Below, piece after piece: positions 9,877-17,717 of a stretch of DNA of 64,000 nucleotides (position 1 is its first letter; the number at the start of each line of letters is the position of its first letter). Location: positions 1 to 64,000 of the forward strand of contig JAQXDW010000095.1 of assembly GCA_029251165.1 (NCBI GenBank), read 5' to 3'. Source of the stretch: Myxococcota bacterium (lineage in GTDB: Bacteria > Myxococcota_A > UBA796). The notes under the pieces were generated by a model. That model was given only the letters and a program-made list of their open reading frames with translations, did no database searches and was not told the origin of the DNA. The translations under genes were made by a program, and so were the position numbers.

Positions 9877-10462
9877 TTCGGTGTCCTCCCCGGCGCAGCC
9901 GCATGGCAAGCCGTATGGACTCAAGGAAGCTGCGGAAGTCGAGGTGGGTGGTCCCGAGGAACACCATCAGCGCTTGCTCCATCACGTCGGCGAGCTGACG
10001 CATGCGCTTGATCCGATCGATGACGTCAGAGGGGGCTCCGCTGCGGCGAGCTTCTTCTTCGGCTTCTGCCAGGGTGCTGCCCGCCTCTCGGATGACCCCT
10101 GCCTCTCGCCGCTGGATCATGCTGGAGATCATCGAGGTCAGCTCGGTGTTCGCCACATAGCGCCGGGTGCCGCTGCCCGGGTCGATGATGCGCTCGACGA
10201 TGCCGAGGTTCTCCAGGTCGCGGGTGAGCATGGAGACGGCCCCCTTGGAGAGGTCGAGATCTCTCTGAAGCTCTGCGGCGCTCAGCGCGGCGTTGCGCAG
10301 GTACAGCAGCGCCCAGATCCGGCCGTGGTTTTGCTTGAATCCCCAGAAACCGATGACGCCACCGACGACATCGACAACCTTGACCTCCCACGATGCCAGC
10401 AGCTGTGACGTCGTGGGGGTGGGAGCTGCGGAGCCCCAGGGTCTGCCCAGCGCCGGGCTCAT
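9869..10462 (-). CDS. GbsR/MarR-family transcriptional regulator
   Basis: A 197-residue winged-helix protein. The start ATG 10462 overlaps the prenyl synthase stop as ATGA. The core NAALSAAELQRDLDLSKGAVSMLTRDLENLGIVERI is the helix-turn-helix of the GbsR/MarR type, followed by a wing (GSGTRRYVAN) and a long C-terminal helical region likely used for dimerisation. GbsR-like proteins bind inverted repeats and often sense a small molecule. It is the second gene of the operon, and two matching palindromes sit at the operon promoter (11478-11516), so autoregulation of quinone synthesis is the natural inference. The ligand is unknown. Confidence 0.85.
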   Translation of the reverse strand: MSPALGRPWGSAAPTPTTSQLLASWEVKVVDVVGGVIGFWGFKQNHGRIWALLYLRNAALSAAELQRDLDLSKGAVSMLTRDLENLGIVERIIDPGSGTRRYVANTELTSMISSMIQRREAGVIREAGSTLAEAEEEARRSGAPSDVIDRIKRMRQLADVMEQALMVFLGTTHLDFRSFLESIRLAMRLRRGGHRNE

Positions 10463-11448
10463 CCCGCCCGCTCCAGGGCAAAGCCCCGCCACATCATGGT
10501 TGCCCAGGCGGCCATCTCCGCGCAGCCAGGCCGCTCCTGGTACGGGCCGAGCGCATCGAGTGCTGCGGAGATCTCTTCACCGAGCATGTCGTAGGTCCGC
10601 GAGACCGCGCCGGTGTCGACGACGGCCTGGCCGATGCGGTTGATCTCCTCAGGGGTCAGCGACTCCTTCCTCCAGGCGGCCTCCAGATCTCGGCGGAGGC
10701 CGTTGGAGGACTGGAGGGCGAGGATGAGCGGGTAAGAAGGGTTGGCGTTTCGGATGTCGGCGAACCGATCCTTGCCGATGTTCCCGCCGAGGATGTCCTT
10801 GAGATCGTCGGCCATCTGGAAGGCGACGCCGAAGCGATCACCGAACTGACCGAAGCCATCAAGGGCAGCATCATCTCCAGCCAGCCACGCCGCGCTGCGG
10901 CCGCACCAGCGGAACATCGCGCCGGTCTTTCCAAGCGCGATGTAGCGCCACTGCTGGATCGGCACATCGGTGCGCCCGCGAACATGGGCCTCCAGCATCG
11001 CTGCTCGGCTCATCGCCGCGACAAGCTTCAGGGCTTCCTCGGTGATCGGGCGCTTCCAGCGGCGCAGGCCGTAGATGGCTTCTGACAGCAGCATGTCTCC
11101 GGCGAGGACGGCGGTGAGGTTGTCCCACCGCGCGTTGACCGTCTGGCGGCCGCGGCGCATGGTGCCTTCATCGATGACGTCATCGTGCATCAGGCTTGCG
11201 CCATGGATGAACTCCGCTGCCATCGCGATGTCCGCCAGCGCATCTGTGTCGGCCTGGACGGCGAGGCCGAACATGTAGACCATGCGAGGACGAGCGCGCT
11301 TGGCCTCGCCAGCGAGGCACAGGTGGCGTGCGGCGTCGGCCATGACCGGGAGATCGGACCAGGAGGCCTCAGTGTCCCAGGAGAGGGCGACGTCGATGCG
11401 ATGCTCGACCTCGGCAAGAAAGGCAGGCTGCTCTGCGATGCTGTTCAT
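10459..11448 (-). CDS. All-trans polyprenyl diphosphate synthase
   Basis: An E-type isoprenyl diphosphate synthase of 329 residues. The first Asp-rich motif is HDDVIDEG (DDxxD at 89-93) and the second is DDLKD at 214-218; both are intact. Residues before the first motif (HGASLMHDD) are typical of long-chain heptaprenyl/octaprenyl synthases. As first gene of the men operon it most likely makes the menaquinone side chain used by MenA. Chain length cannot be fixed from the sequence. Only a weak ribosome-binding site (TCTCCGGC) precedes the ATG. Confidence 0.88.
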   Translation of the reverse strand: MNSIAEQPAFLAEVEHRIDVALSWDTEASWSDLPVMADAARHLCLAGEAKRARPRMVYMFGLAVQADTDALADIAMAAEFIHGASLMHDDVIDEGTMRRGRQTVNARWDNLTAVLAGDMLLSEAIYGLRRWKRPITEEALKLVAAMSRAAMLEAHVRGRTDVPIQQWRYIALGKTGAMFRWCGRSAAWLAGDDAALDGFGQFGDRFGVAFQMADDLKDILGGNIGKDRFADIRNANPSYPLILALQSSNGLRRDLEAAWRKESLTPEEINRIGQAVVDTGAVSRTYDMLGEEISAALDALGPYQERPGCAEMAAWATMMWRGFALERAG

Positions 11449-11471
11449 GCCGGAGATATATCGCCGTCAGA

Positions 11472-11516
11472 ATCATAGTTCAAGGCTTCTTGAACCTTTT
11501 TCAAGGCTTCTTGAAC
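11472..11516 (-). promoter_or_regulatory. Men operon promoter with two tandem palindromic operators
   Basis: Two nearly identical 18-bp inverted repeats occur upstream of the prenyl synthase: GTTCAAGGCTTCTTGAAC at 11478-11495 (perfect arms GTTCAAG/CTTGAAC, 4-bp centre) and TTTCAAGGCTTCTTGAAC at 11499-11516. Their starts are 21 bp apart, two helical turns, so two dimers would lie on the same face. On the minus strand a -10-like TATGAT (11477-11472) directly abuts the first palindrome; no good -35 is seen. A protein bound there would block RNA polymerase. The likely ligand is the GbsR/MarR protein encoded second in the operon. Confidence 0.72.
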
Positions 11517-11605
11517 TGCTCACACGGATGGCGGCATGGTGTCTCGGCTTCCACCCAATTTCATGCGCGGATCATCATCGTATTTGTACCCTTCTTCGGT
11601 TGTCT

Positions 11606-12622
11606 TCAAGCACGCAGCACCATCCGCCCCCGGAGCCCTCCCGCGAGCAATCTACGCTGCACCACATCGGCATCCTCCAGCGCGTGCTCTTCCGTCACAA
11701 TCGACACAAAAGCCTGCCGTCGATGCTCCGCCAGCACCGCCGCCATGTCCTGTGGGCTCGCGCCTCCGGGACCGATCACTGACTTCCCCATTGTGATCAG
11801 GTGTCCGAGGTTTACCGGGCTTCGCTCATTCGTCACGTTCCCCACAACCACCACCCGCCCCCCGACCCGCAGGCTCCGCACCGCTGCATTGAACGTCGGC
11901 ACACCCACGCAGTCCAGCGCGAGGTCTGCTGGTGCGATGCTGTAGTGAAAGCGATTGTCCTTCGAGACCACCACCTGTGTGGCGCCCAGCGACTTCAGGT
12001 ACGCCTCGTGCCCCGCTCGACGAACCACTGCGACCACTTCGTCAGCGAATCGCGCGGCGATCTGAACTGCAGCCGCCCCGACCCCACCGTTCGCCCCGGT
12101 GATCAGCACCCGCTCTCCCTTCACGAGCTTTCCGGCAGTCACCAGGCTGCGCCATGCCGTCCCGAAGGTGCAGTGCAGGCTCGCGGCCATTCCCGCGTCC
12201 ATGTCTTTATCTGCTCGATATAAACCGTTACACGGTAATATAAGGTGTCTTGCGTAGGTCCCGTCAGCGAGCAGGCCCAGCACCCAGGCACCAGACTGAC
12301 ACAGCGACGTCTCGCCTGCTGAGCAGGTGGTGCAATCTCCACAATTGTTACGGTGTAACGTTGCTACACGGTCTCCGATGGACCACTCCGATCCCGCTCC
12401 GACCGCCACAATCCGGCCCACACCCTCGTGTCCGGGCACCACGGGGGTCTGGAGGAACGGGATGCGCCCGTCGCGATCGATGAGGTCGCGGTAGCACACC
12501 CCGGTGGCCTCGATGGCGACGGTGACCTGTCCCGGTCCGGGCTGCGGCACCGTGCCATCTCCCGTCACCACCGCGAGGTCTGCATCCCAGCCCGACTCCG
12601 TCATCACGATCTTCTCAATCAT
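11606..12622 (-). CDS. Zinc-binding alcohol dehydrogenase (MDR superfamily)
   Basis: A medium-chain dehydrogenase/reductase of 338 residues. The GroES-like domain shows ATGVCYRDL (catalytic Zn Cys), PGHEGVGRI (Zn His-Glu), then the structural-zinc lobe with CGDCTTC...C. The Rossmann part has VLITGANGGVGAAAVQIA, which resembles the quinone-oxidoreductase/acryloyl-CoA reductase subgroup more than classic ADH. Substrate is not determinable. It follows the lipoprotein gene after 16 bp on the same strand, so co-transcription is likely. Two short stretches (12204-12243, 12340-12365) are oddly AT-rich and use codons unlike the rest of the gene. Confidence 0.87.
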   Translation of the reverse strand: MIEKIVMTESGWDADLAVVTGDGTVPQPGPGQVTVAIEATGVCYRDLIDRDGRIPFLQTPVVPGHEGVGRIVAVGAGSEWSIGDRVATLHRNNCGDCTTCSAGETSLCQSGAWVLGLLADGTYARHLILPCNGLYRADKDMDAGMAASLHCTFGTAWRSLVTAGKLVKGERVLITGANGGVGAAAVQIAARFADEVVAVVRRAGHEAYLKSLGATQVVVSKDNRFHYSIAPADLALDCVGVPTFNAAVRSLRVGGRVVVVGNVTNERSPVNLGHLITMGKSVIGPGGASPQDMAAVLAEHRRQAFVSIVTEEHALEDADVVQRRLLAGGLRGRMVLRA

Positions 12623-12638
12623 CCTTGTGTCACCTTTG

Positions 12639-13250
12639 TTACGGTTTATTCATCGGTCGCGGTGCATTGCTCGGGTTGTGGCACGTGCTCTCTCCGGCGC
12701 GCAGGGCTGACGCGGCCCGCTCGCAGGCCCTTTGAAGCACCGGAGAGCCTTCGCAGGTGCCCACCTGATCGCAGACCACCGCCTCCGCGAGGTGGTGTCC
12801 CAACCAGTCCGCCAGGATGCCGTCCCAGGCGGTGACCGAGGCCAGCGCCGCAGCACTCGGACGCGCCGCACGCCACCGCTGCACCGCATGGCTCACGCAG
12901 TGTGGTGCGTTCTCTTCCGCCCACGCTCCGCACCGCTCCACCTGGACCAGCAGCGCCGACTCTGCCCGAAAGTCCAGGACGTCCAGTCGACAGTCTGCGT
13001 CTCCGCAGGCCGTCAGCAGCGCCTCGGTGCTCACTCCGCTGCCCGGCTGAAGGCGCGCCTCTACCCACCGCGCCCGGCACCGATCCTCCCAGGCTCCAGC
13101 TGCTGCGCAGTGTGCCGCATCGGTCAGTCCACCCGCGAGCGATGCCACGCAGTAGCCGTAGACATCAGGGATCTCAGCGTAGCCGCGACATCCCTCCGTG
13201 GCCCCTGCTGGGACCTCGGGTTGGCAGGCCTGGAGGAGAAGGAGGAGCAC
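12639..13250 (-). CDS. Cysteine-rich lipoprotein, unknown
   Basis: A 203-residue protein beginning MLLLLLQACQPE, a short signal peptide with an LQAC lipobox. The mature chain contains many cysteines (about 12) spaced through Ala/Trp-rich helices (EGCRGYAEIPDVYGYC, LLTACGDADCRLD, QVERCGAWAEENAPHC), suggesting disulfide-linked helical hairpins outside the cytoplasm. I recognise no family; a similar overall style, short lipobox plus paired cysteines, is seen in the lipoprotein at 52760-54118. Its start lies 34 bp from the divergent epimerase gene, so promoters must overlap. Confidence 0.65.
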   Translation of the reverse strand: MLLLLLQACQPEVPAGATEGCRGYAEIPDVYGYCVASLAGGLTDAAHCAAAGAWEDRCRARWVEARLQPGSGVSTEALLTACGDADCRLDVLDFRAESALLVQVERCGAWAEENAPHCVSHAVQRWRAARPSAAALASVTAWDGILADWLGHHLAEAVVCDQVGTCEGSPVLQRACERAASALRAGESTCHNPSNAPRPMNKP

Positions 13251-13283
13251 GTGGGCATGGTACCCCGGTGGTATGCTGACTCC

Positions 13284-14210
13284 ATGAAGATCGTGGTGAC
13301 AGGTGGTGCTGGCTTCATTGGCTCAGTGCTCGTTCCCCGGCTCTTAGATGCCGGCCATCATGTCCACGTCGTGGACAACCTCATGTTCGGCGGGCAGGGA
13401 ATGCTGCCGCTGTTCATCAACCCTCGCTTCTCGTTCGCCGAGGTCGACGTCACCCACCGTGACAAGCTCGCTCCCGAGCTTGCTGGCGCGGACGTGGTGA
13501 TCCACCTCGCGGCATTGGTCGGCTATCCGCTGTGCAAGAAGCTCCCGGAGCGTGCCCAGGTGGTCAACGTCCAGGGTGCCCGCAACGTGCTGGAGCTGGC
13601 CCCGAAGGGCTGCCGGATGGTCTACGCCTCGACCGGCAGCAATTACGGTGAGGTCGAGGGCATCTGCACCGAGGCCACCCCGCTCAATCCGCTGTCTCTC
13701 TACGGACACACCAAGACCGACGCCGAGACCCTGTTCCTGGCCCATGAGAACTCGGTCTCGCTGCGGTTCGCCACGGCGTTTGGCATCTCGCCCCGGCTGC
13801 GGCTGGACCTGATGATCAACGACTTCACCTGGCAGGCGATCCACCAGCGCTACCTCGTCGTCTACGAGAAGCACTTCCGGCGCACCTTCATCCACGTCAT
13901 CGACATCGCCCGAGCGATCATCCACGTCATGGATCCCGGCGTCTGTAGCGGCCACAAGGTGTTCAACGTCGGGCACAATTCCCTGAACTACACCAAGGAA
14001 GACATCGTCAACCTCATCAAGGATCGGGTGGACTTCATGGTCCACTACGCCGAGTTCGGCACCGATGCCGACAAGCGCGACTATGAGGTCGACTACTCCC
14101 GGATCAGCGAGTCTGGCTTCAAGACGATCATCGACATCAACACCGGACTCTCCGAGATGGTCGGTGCGCTGAAGCTGATGCGGATCAAGAACCCCTACAG
14201 CAACGTCTGA
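13284..14210 (+). CDS. NAD-dependent nucleotide-sugar epimerase/dehydratase
   Basis: An extended SDR of 308 residues. The start ATG 13284 gives KIVVTGGAGFIGS, the NAD-binding loop at the N-terminus; the frame open further upstream overlaps the divergent lipoprotein and is not used. The catalytic pair is Y140-x3-K144 (YGHTK), with upstream YASTGSNYG providing the Ser/Thr. It belongs with UDP-sugar epimerases, but the exact sugar cannot be read. The stop overlaps the next start (TGATG), so the two sugar-nucleotide genes are co-translated and probably serve one glycan pathway. Confidence 0.85.
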   Translation: MKIVVTGGAGFIGSVLVPRLLDAGHHVHVVDNLMFGGQGMLPLFINPRFSFAEVDVTHRDKLAPELAGADVVIHLAALVGYPLCKKLPERAQVVNVQGARNVLELAPKGCRMVYASTGSNYGEVEGICTEATPLNPLSLYGHTKTDAETLFLAHENSVSLRFATAFGISPRLRLDLMINDFTWQAIHQRYLVVYEKHFRRTFIHVIDIARAIIHVMDPGVCSGHKVFNVGHNSLNYTKEDIVNLIKDRVDFMVHYAEFGTDADKRDYEVDYSRISESGFKTIIDINTGLSEMVGALKLMRIKNPYSNV

Positions 14211-15133
14211 TGCCGATGGACTGGTCCGGTCTTCGGGTGCTGGTCACCGGGGGCCGTGGGTTCCTCGGTCGCTACATCGTCGCTGCGCTGGAGGCGCGGG
14301 GAGCCGAGCCGGTCGCGGTGGGCCGCGCAGAAGCCGACCTCTGCGATCAGGCCGCCACTGAGGCGATGGTCGCGGCTGTCCAGCCCCACGCGGTGATTCA
14401 CTGCGCGGTGGAGGGCGGGGGCATCGGCTGGATGCGGGACCACCCCGTCGAGTCCGGGCTCAACAGCACCCGGATGAACATCAACATCCTCTCTGCTGCC
14501 CAGCAGCATGGGGTGTCGCTGTTCGTGGGGGTCTCCTCCGCCTGCGTCTACCCCCGGCTCTGCCCGGTTCCGTTTGAGGAGTCCGACATCTGGAAGGGCT
14601 ATCCCGAGCCGATCAACGGCCCCTACGCCCTCTCCAAGCGCCTGATGATGGACCTCGGCGCGGCCTGCACCCGGCAGTACGGCCTCAAGACTGTCTTTCC
14701 GATCCTCGCCAACCTCTACGGCCCCTACGATCACACCGACTCCCGTCGGGCGCATGTGGTGGCGGACCTGATGATCCGCTGCGCGTCGAGGCCGGAGTCG
14801 CTGACGGTGTGGGGAACCGGCAGCGCGAGTCGGGAGTTCCTCTATGCTGCAGACGCTGCGGAGGGGATCCTGGCGGCCGCTGCGGGACCGGCAGGGGCGA
14901 TCAACATCGGCAGCGGAGAGGAGGTGAGCATCCTCGACCTTGCCCGTGCAGTGCTCACAGCCTGGAGGCTGGACATCCCCATCCTCCTCGACCGCAGCAA
15001 GCCGGACGGACAGCCCCGGAAGTGCCTGTCGGTGGAGCACGCCGCGTCGGTGCTCGGCTGGCGGGCGCCGACCAGCCTCGCGGACGGTCTCGCAGAGACG
15101 GCGGAGTGGTATGACGGCGTGCTGGGCGGGTGA
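14210..15133 (+). CDS. GDP-L-fucose synthase-like NAD(P) epimerase/reductase
   Basis: A 307-residue extended SDR: NAD(P) loop VLVTGGRGFLG near residues 10-20, VGVSSACVYPRLCPVPFEE and Y139-x3-K143 (YALSKR). The SSACVYPR...PFEESD pattern is characteristic of GDP-L-fucose synthase (epimerase/reductase of GDP-4-keto-6-deoxymannose), though other sugars are possible. No gmd (GDP-mannose dehydratase) is in the window, so the assignment stays at family level. It ends before a strong stem-loop. Confidence 0.82.
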   Translation: MPMDWSGLRVLVTGGRGFLGRYIVAALEARGAEPVAVGRAEADLCDQAATEAMVAAVQPHAVIHCAVEGGGIGWMRDHPVESGLNSTRMNINILSAAQQHGVSLFVGVSSACVYPRLCPVPFEESDIWKGYPEPINGPYALSKRLMMDLGAACTRQYGLKTVFPILANLYGPYDHTDSRRAHVVADLMIRCASRPESLTVWGTGSASREFLYAADAAEGILAAAAGPAGAINIGSGEEVSILDLARAVLTAWRLDIPILLDRSKPDGQPRKCLSVEHAASVLGWRAPTSLADGLAETAEWYDGVLGG

Positions 15134-15212
15134 GGGGACTCACGCCTTCGCCTGAGGAGAGCGCTCTACCGGAACGGAATACAGATGCCGTCTGGTTGTC
15201 TACGTTTAATCA

Positions 15213-15242
15213 GTGGTTTTCGTTTTGTTTTGAGAAAACCAC
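15213..15242 (+). terminator. Stem-loop after sugar-nucleotide genes
   Basis: A perfect 9-bp inverted repeat, GTGGTTTTC (15213-15221) and GAAAACCAC (15234-15242), with a 12-nt T-rich loop, lies 80 bp after the epimerase stop in an otherwise AT-rich patch. The run of T in the stem and loop makes it a plausible transcription end, but no T-tract follows the 3' arm. The remaining intergenic bases to 15383 hold the promoter region of the acidic lipoprotein. Confidence 0.5.
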
Positions 15243-15383
15243 CTAAAACCTGCCCCTTAATTTCACCCCTGACGTTTCTCCTATGAGCCGCACAGACAAG
15301 CACTGTGCCTCACTGGGGAAGTGAAGACACGCGGGATGTTCCGTTGTGTTTTTCGTAGCTGTCACCACTCGAGGGGGAAGACA

Positions 15384-15848
15384 ATGATGATCCGTTCCAT
15401 GCTCACGCTGCTGCTGCTGGGCCTCACGGCCTGTGACCTGGGAGAATTCAAGATCGACATCAACACCGATGGCATCGGTGACGAGGAGGACTTCGAGGGT
15501 GAAGAAGACTTCGAGGGTGAGGAGGACTGTGAGGAAGAAGACGAAGAGGACTGTGAGGAGGGGTGGGGCGACGAAGACGAGTGCGAGGCGCTGCTCGAGG
15601 AGGTCGAGGAGTACCTTGAGGAGTCGGGTCTCGACAGCGAAGAGCTGATTTCGCTGCTGGAAGAGGGGGAGACGGAGGAGGTGATGGCGCTGCTGGAAGA
15701 GTCCGGCATCGAGGCGGACGAGGAGCTGCTCGAGGAGATCACCGCGTGCTTCGACGAAGAGGACGAGGATGAGGATGAGGATGAGGACGAGGATGAGGAC
15801 GAGGACGAGGATGACGAGGATGACGAGGACGAGGATGACGAGGACTGA
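15384..15848 (+). CDS. Extremely acidic Asp/Glu-repeat lipoprotein
   Basis: A 154-residue protein. The start is ATG 15384 (a second ATG follows at once), with GAGGGGGAAG upstream. The signal peptide ends in a lipobox (LLLLGLTAC). The mature chain is more than half Asp+Glu, with EEDFEG repeated three times, three CEE/CEA-type cysteines, two helical segments (ALLEEVEEYLEESGL and a similar one), and a C-terminal run of about 33 residues made only of D and E. Such a tail could bind Ca2+ or polycations at the outer surface; no family is recognised. Translation of long GAGGAC repeats is genuine here because start, signal and lipobox are in the same frame. Confidence 0.75.
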   Translation: MMIRSMLTLLLLGLTACDLGEFKIDINTDGIGDEEDFEGEEDFEGEEDCEEEDEEDCEEGWGDEDECEALLEEVEEYLEESGLDSEELISLLEEGETEEVMALLEESGIEADEELLEEITACFDEEDEDEDEDEDEDEDEDEDDEDDEDEDDED

Positions 15849-15871
15849 GCGTCTGCTGAGCTGACGTGACG

Positions 15872-15910
15872 GCCCGCGTGTACACCGATGCTTCGGGGTA
15901 CATCGCGGGC
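15872..15910 (+). terminator. Long stem-loop after acidic lipoprotein
   Basis: Arms GCCCGCGTGTAC (15872-15883) and GTACATCGCGGGC (15898-15910) pair over 12 bp with one bulged base around a 14-nt loop, 24 bp after the stop. There is no following T-run, so a rho-independent terminator is uncertain; it may be an mRNA 3' stabiliser. The rest of the 15911-16127 interval shows no gene I can support. Confidence 0.45.
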
Positions 15911-16127
15911 GACTGTCGTCTGGTGTGGTCCTGCCTCGGAGTGCATGTCGGACCTGCTGGTACACGCCATCGATGGCAGCGCGCTGCTCAGGCTGCGGTG
16001 TCGGCGCTCAAAGGAGCTGGCGGTCTGCTGCGTGCTGAGCCCTGTAAGCCCTCATCCGAGCCCTGCGCTCGCGGCTCCGGCACACCCACAGCGGCTCCCC
16101 TTGGCGTCGCGCAGGGCCCCGGGCGGA

Positions 16128-17717
16128 TCATGGATCTTCACGTCCCGCGCGCGCAATCTGTCTCCCTCCGAGGTTCGCTGACAGCCCGGTGAACCCCTGA
16201 AGCTCGGTGATCGAGGCGATCTGTCCATCAACCACCGCCCGAAAGATCCCCCCACGAGCCCCCACCTGCAGTCCAAAGACCGGCCCGAGCGGAAGGTGCA
16301 CACCGCCGCCGGCCCACACCCCGGGTGCCACAGTCTCCGCAGTAAACACCTCGACTCCCTCGATGTCGCCTTCTTCGTAGTCGTAGTTGTCCAGGCGCTG
16401 CGTGATCCAAGCGGCCTGAGCACCTGCACTGACGGAGAGATCCAGCCTCGGCTGGTGACGCTCAACGAGCACCCCTCCGGCGAGCCGACTCGACGCGGTC
16501 AGCAGCTCGCCTCCCCAGGACTCCATCGCTCCTCGACCGGTACCGATGACCCCGACGATCCCGAGTCCGGGCCGCAGGAGGTGGCGGACCTCTGCCTCGA
16601 TCCCGAGGTGAGATGGCGTGCCCGACAGCAGCGGCGGTGCTGCGGTGCCGTGGAGGGAGAGCCGAAGCGGGCGGAGGTTCCAGCCACCCCGCGCCAGCGG
16701 ATCGCCGAGCGCGATGGAGTCCATCTGGGCATCCTCCAGCCAGCGGTCTCCGCCCCACACCAGGTCCACCTCTGCGAGCAAGACGTCTTCCTGGCGCACC
16801 TTCCGCACGAGGTAGCGGCCGGTCGGCAGCGCGAGACGCCGCTGCTCTCCGGCAGTCTTTTCGATTCGGGCGACCACCAGCCCGGTGCTGACCGAGACGA
16901 CGGTGTAGGTGCCCTCCAGCTCTTCGGGCAGCAGCAGTCCGGCCGCGCGGCTGGAGATCCGGGTGAGCACCACCGAGCCGACACCCTCCAGATCGTACCG
17001 ACGCTCTGGGCGCTGGATGCTGCTGGCGGCGGCGGTGGAGGTGATGGTCTCGGTCCGGGCGTAGGTGTAGGCCTCTTCCAGTGAGATCTCACCGTCGCCG
17101 TCGCCGTCGGCGCTGCCCCGCAGTCCGCTGAGCAGCGACTGGGTGAACACGCCGCCGCCGAAGGCATCTGCCTCTCGGGCGACCTCGGCGGGGCCTGTGG
17201 AGGTGATGACTGCGAGGCCGGACATGGTGAGGGTGTCGTCCACTACGATCTCGACCGCCTCGACCGGTGTGCCGCCCCGGCTGCGGGTCAGCACGCCAGA
17301 GCCGCAGGCATCCACGAACGCGATCCGCACCTCCGCAGCGCTCGACTCCAGCCACCGCCGCAGGACCGCCATCGGCAGCAGGTTGCCGGAGAGGTGCAGC
17401 CCGTCGGGACTGGCGTGGCCGGAGTAGAAGAAGATGAGCATGACGTCATCGCCCCGGGCAGTGATCTCCCGGATCTGGGCCTCGGTCTGGAACACCGCCT
17501 CGCGGACCGCAGCGGCGCTCGTGCCGGTCAGCAGCAGCGTGCGGTCCCGAGACAGCGCCCCCTGCTGCTGGAACAGCCGGGCCATGTCTCGGGCCTCTTG
17601 CTCGGCGTAGGTCAGCTCGGCGTCCTCGCCAAAGCCGATGTTGTTTCCGATAAAGACACCGACCCGCACCGTCTCGGCGCGGGCGATCATCCCAGCCAGC
17701 AGCAGGGCAGTGCTCAT
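16128..17717 (-). CDS. Secreted caspase-family protease (C14) with C-terminal barrel-like domain
   Basis: The start ATG 17717 overlaps the upstream stop (ATGA); 529 residues with signal peptide STALLLAGMIARAE. The caspase fold follows: VGVFIGNNIGFGEDAEL, catalytic His in FFYSGHAS (H101) and catalytic Cys in FVDACGSG (C138). A DGDGDGEISLEEA loop (about 203-215) looks like an EF-hand calcium site. After residue ~280 there is a beta-rich region ending in alternating Gly/aromatic strands (AGGGVHLPLGPVFGLQVGARGG) that resembles an outer-membrane barrel or surface beta domain. It is the last gene of an operon with a sigma factor and a DUF4384 membrane protein, which suggests proteolysis linked to envelope signalling. 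Confidence 0.82.
   Translation of the reverse strand: MSTALLLAGMIARAETVRVGVFIGNNIGFGEDAELTYAEQEARDMARLFQQQGALSRDRTLLLTGTSAAAVREAVFQTEAQIREITARGDDVMLIFFYSGHASPDGLHLSGNLLPMAVLRRWLESSAAEVRIAFVDACGSGVLTRSRGGTPVEAVEIVVDDTLTMSGLAVITSTGPAEVAREADAFGGGVFTQSLLSGLRGSADGDGDGEISLEEAYTYARTETITSTAAASSIQRPERRYDLEGVGSVVLTRISSRAAGLLLPEELEGTYTVVSVSTGLVVARIEKTAGEQRRLALPTGRYLVRKVRQEDVLLAEVDLVWGGDRWLEDAQMDSIALGDPLARGGWNLRPLRLSLHGTAAPPLLSGTPSHLGIEAEVRHLLRPGLGIVGVIGTGRGAMESWGGELLTASSRLAGGVLVERHQPRLDLSVSAGAQAAWITQRLDNYDYEEGDIEGVEVFTAETVAPGVWAGGGVHLPLGPVFGLQVGARGGIFRAVVDGQIASITELQGFTGLSANLGGRQIARAGREDP

Noticed and set aside
12732..13283. N-terminal extension of the epimerase frame
   Set aside because: Lies opposite the divergent lipoprotein, has shadow composition; KIVVTGGAGFIGS at 13284 is the natural start.
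15234..15242. Reading the 15213-15242 stem-loop as a promoter operator
   Set aside because: It lies nearer the end of the sugar-nucleotide gene than the lipoprotein start, so a transcript end is the simpler reading.
15866..16192. Open frame of 108 codons on the plus strand after the acidic lipoprotein
   Set aside because: It begins inside the stem-loop region, has Cys/Arg/Pro-rich composition of a shadow frame and overlaps the caspase gene's 3' end.
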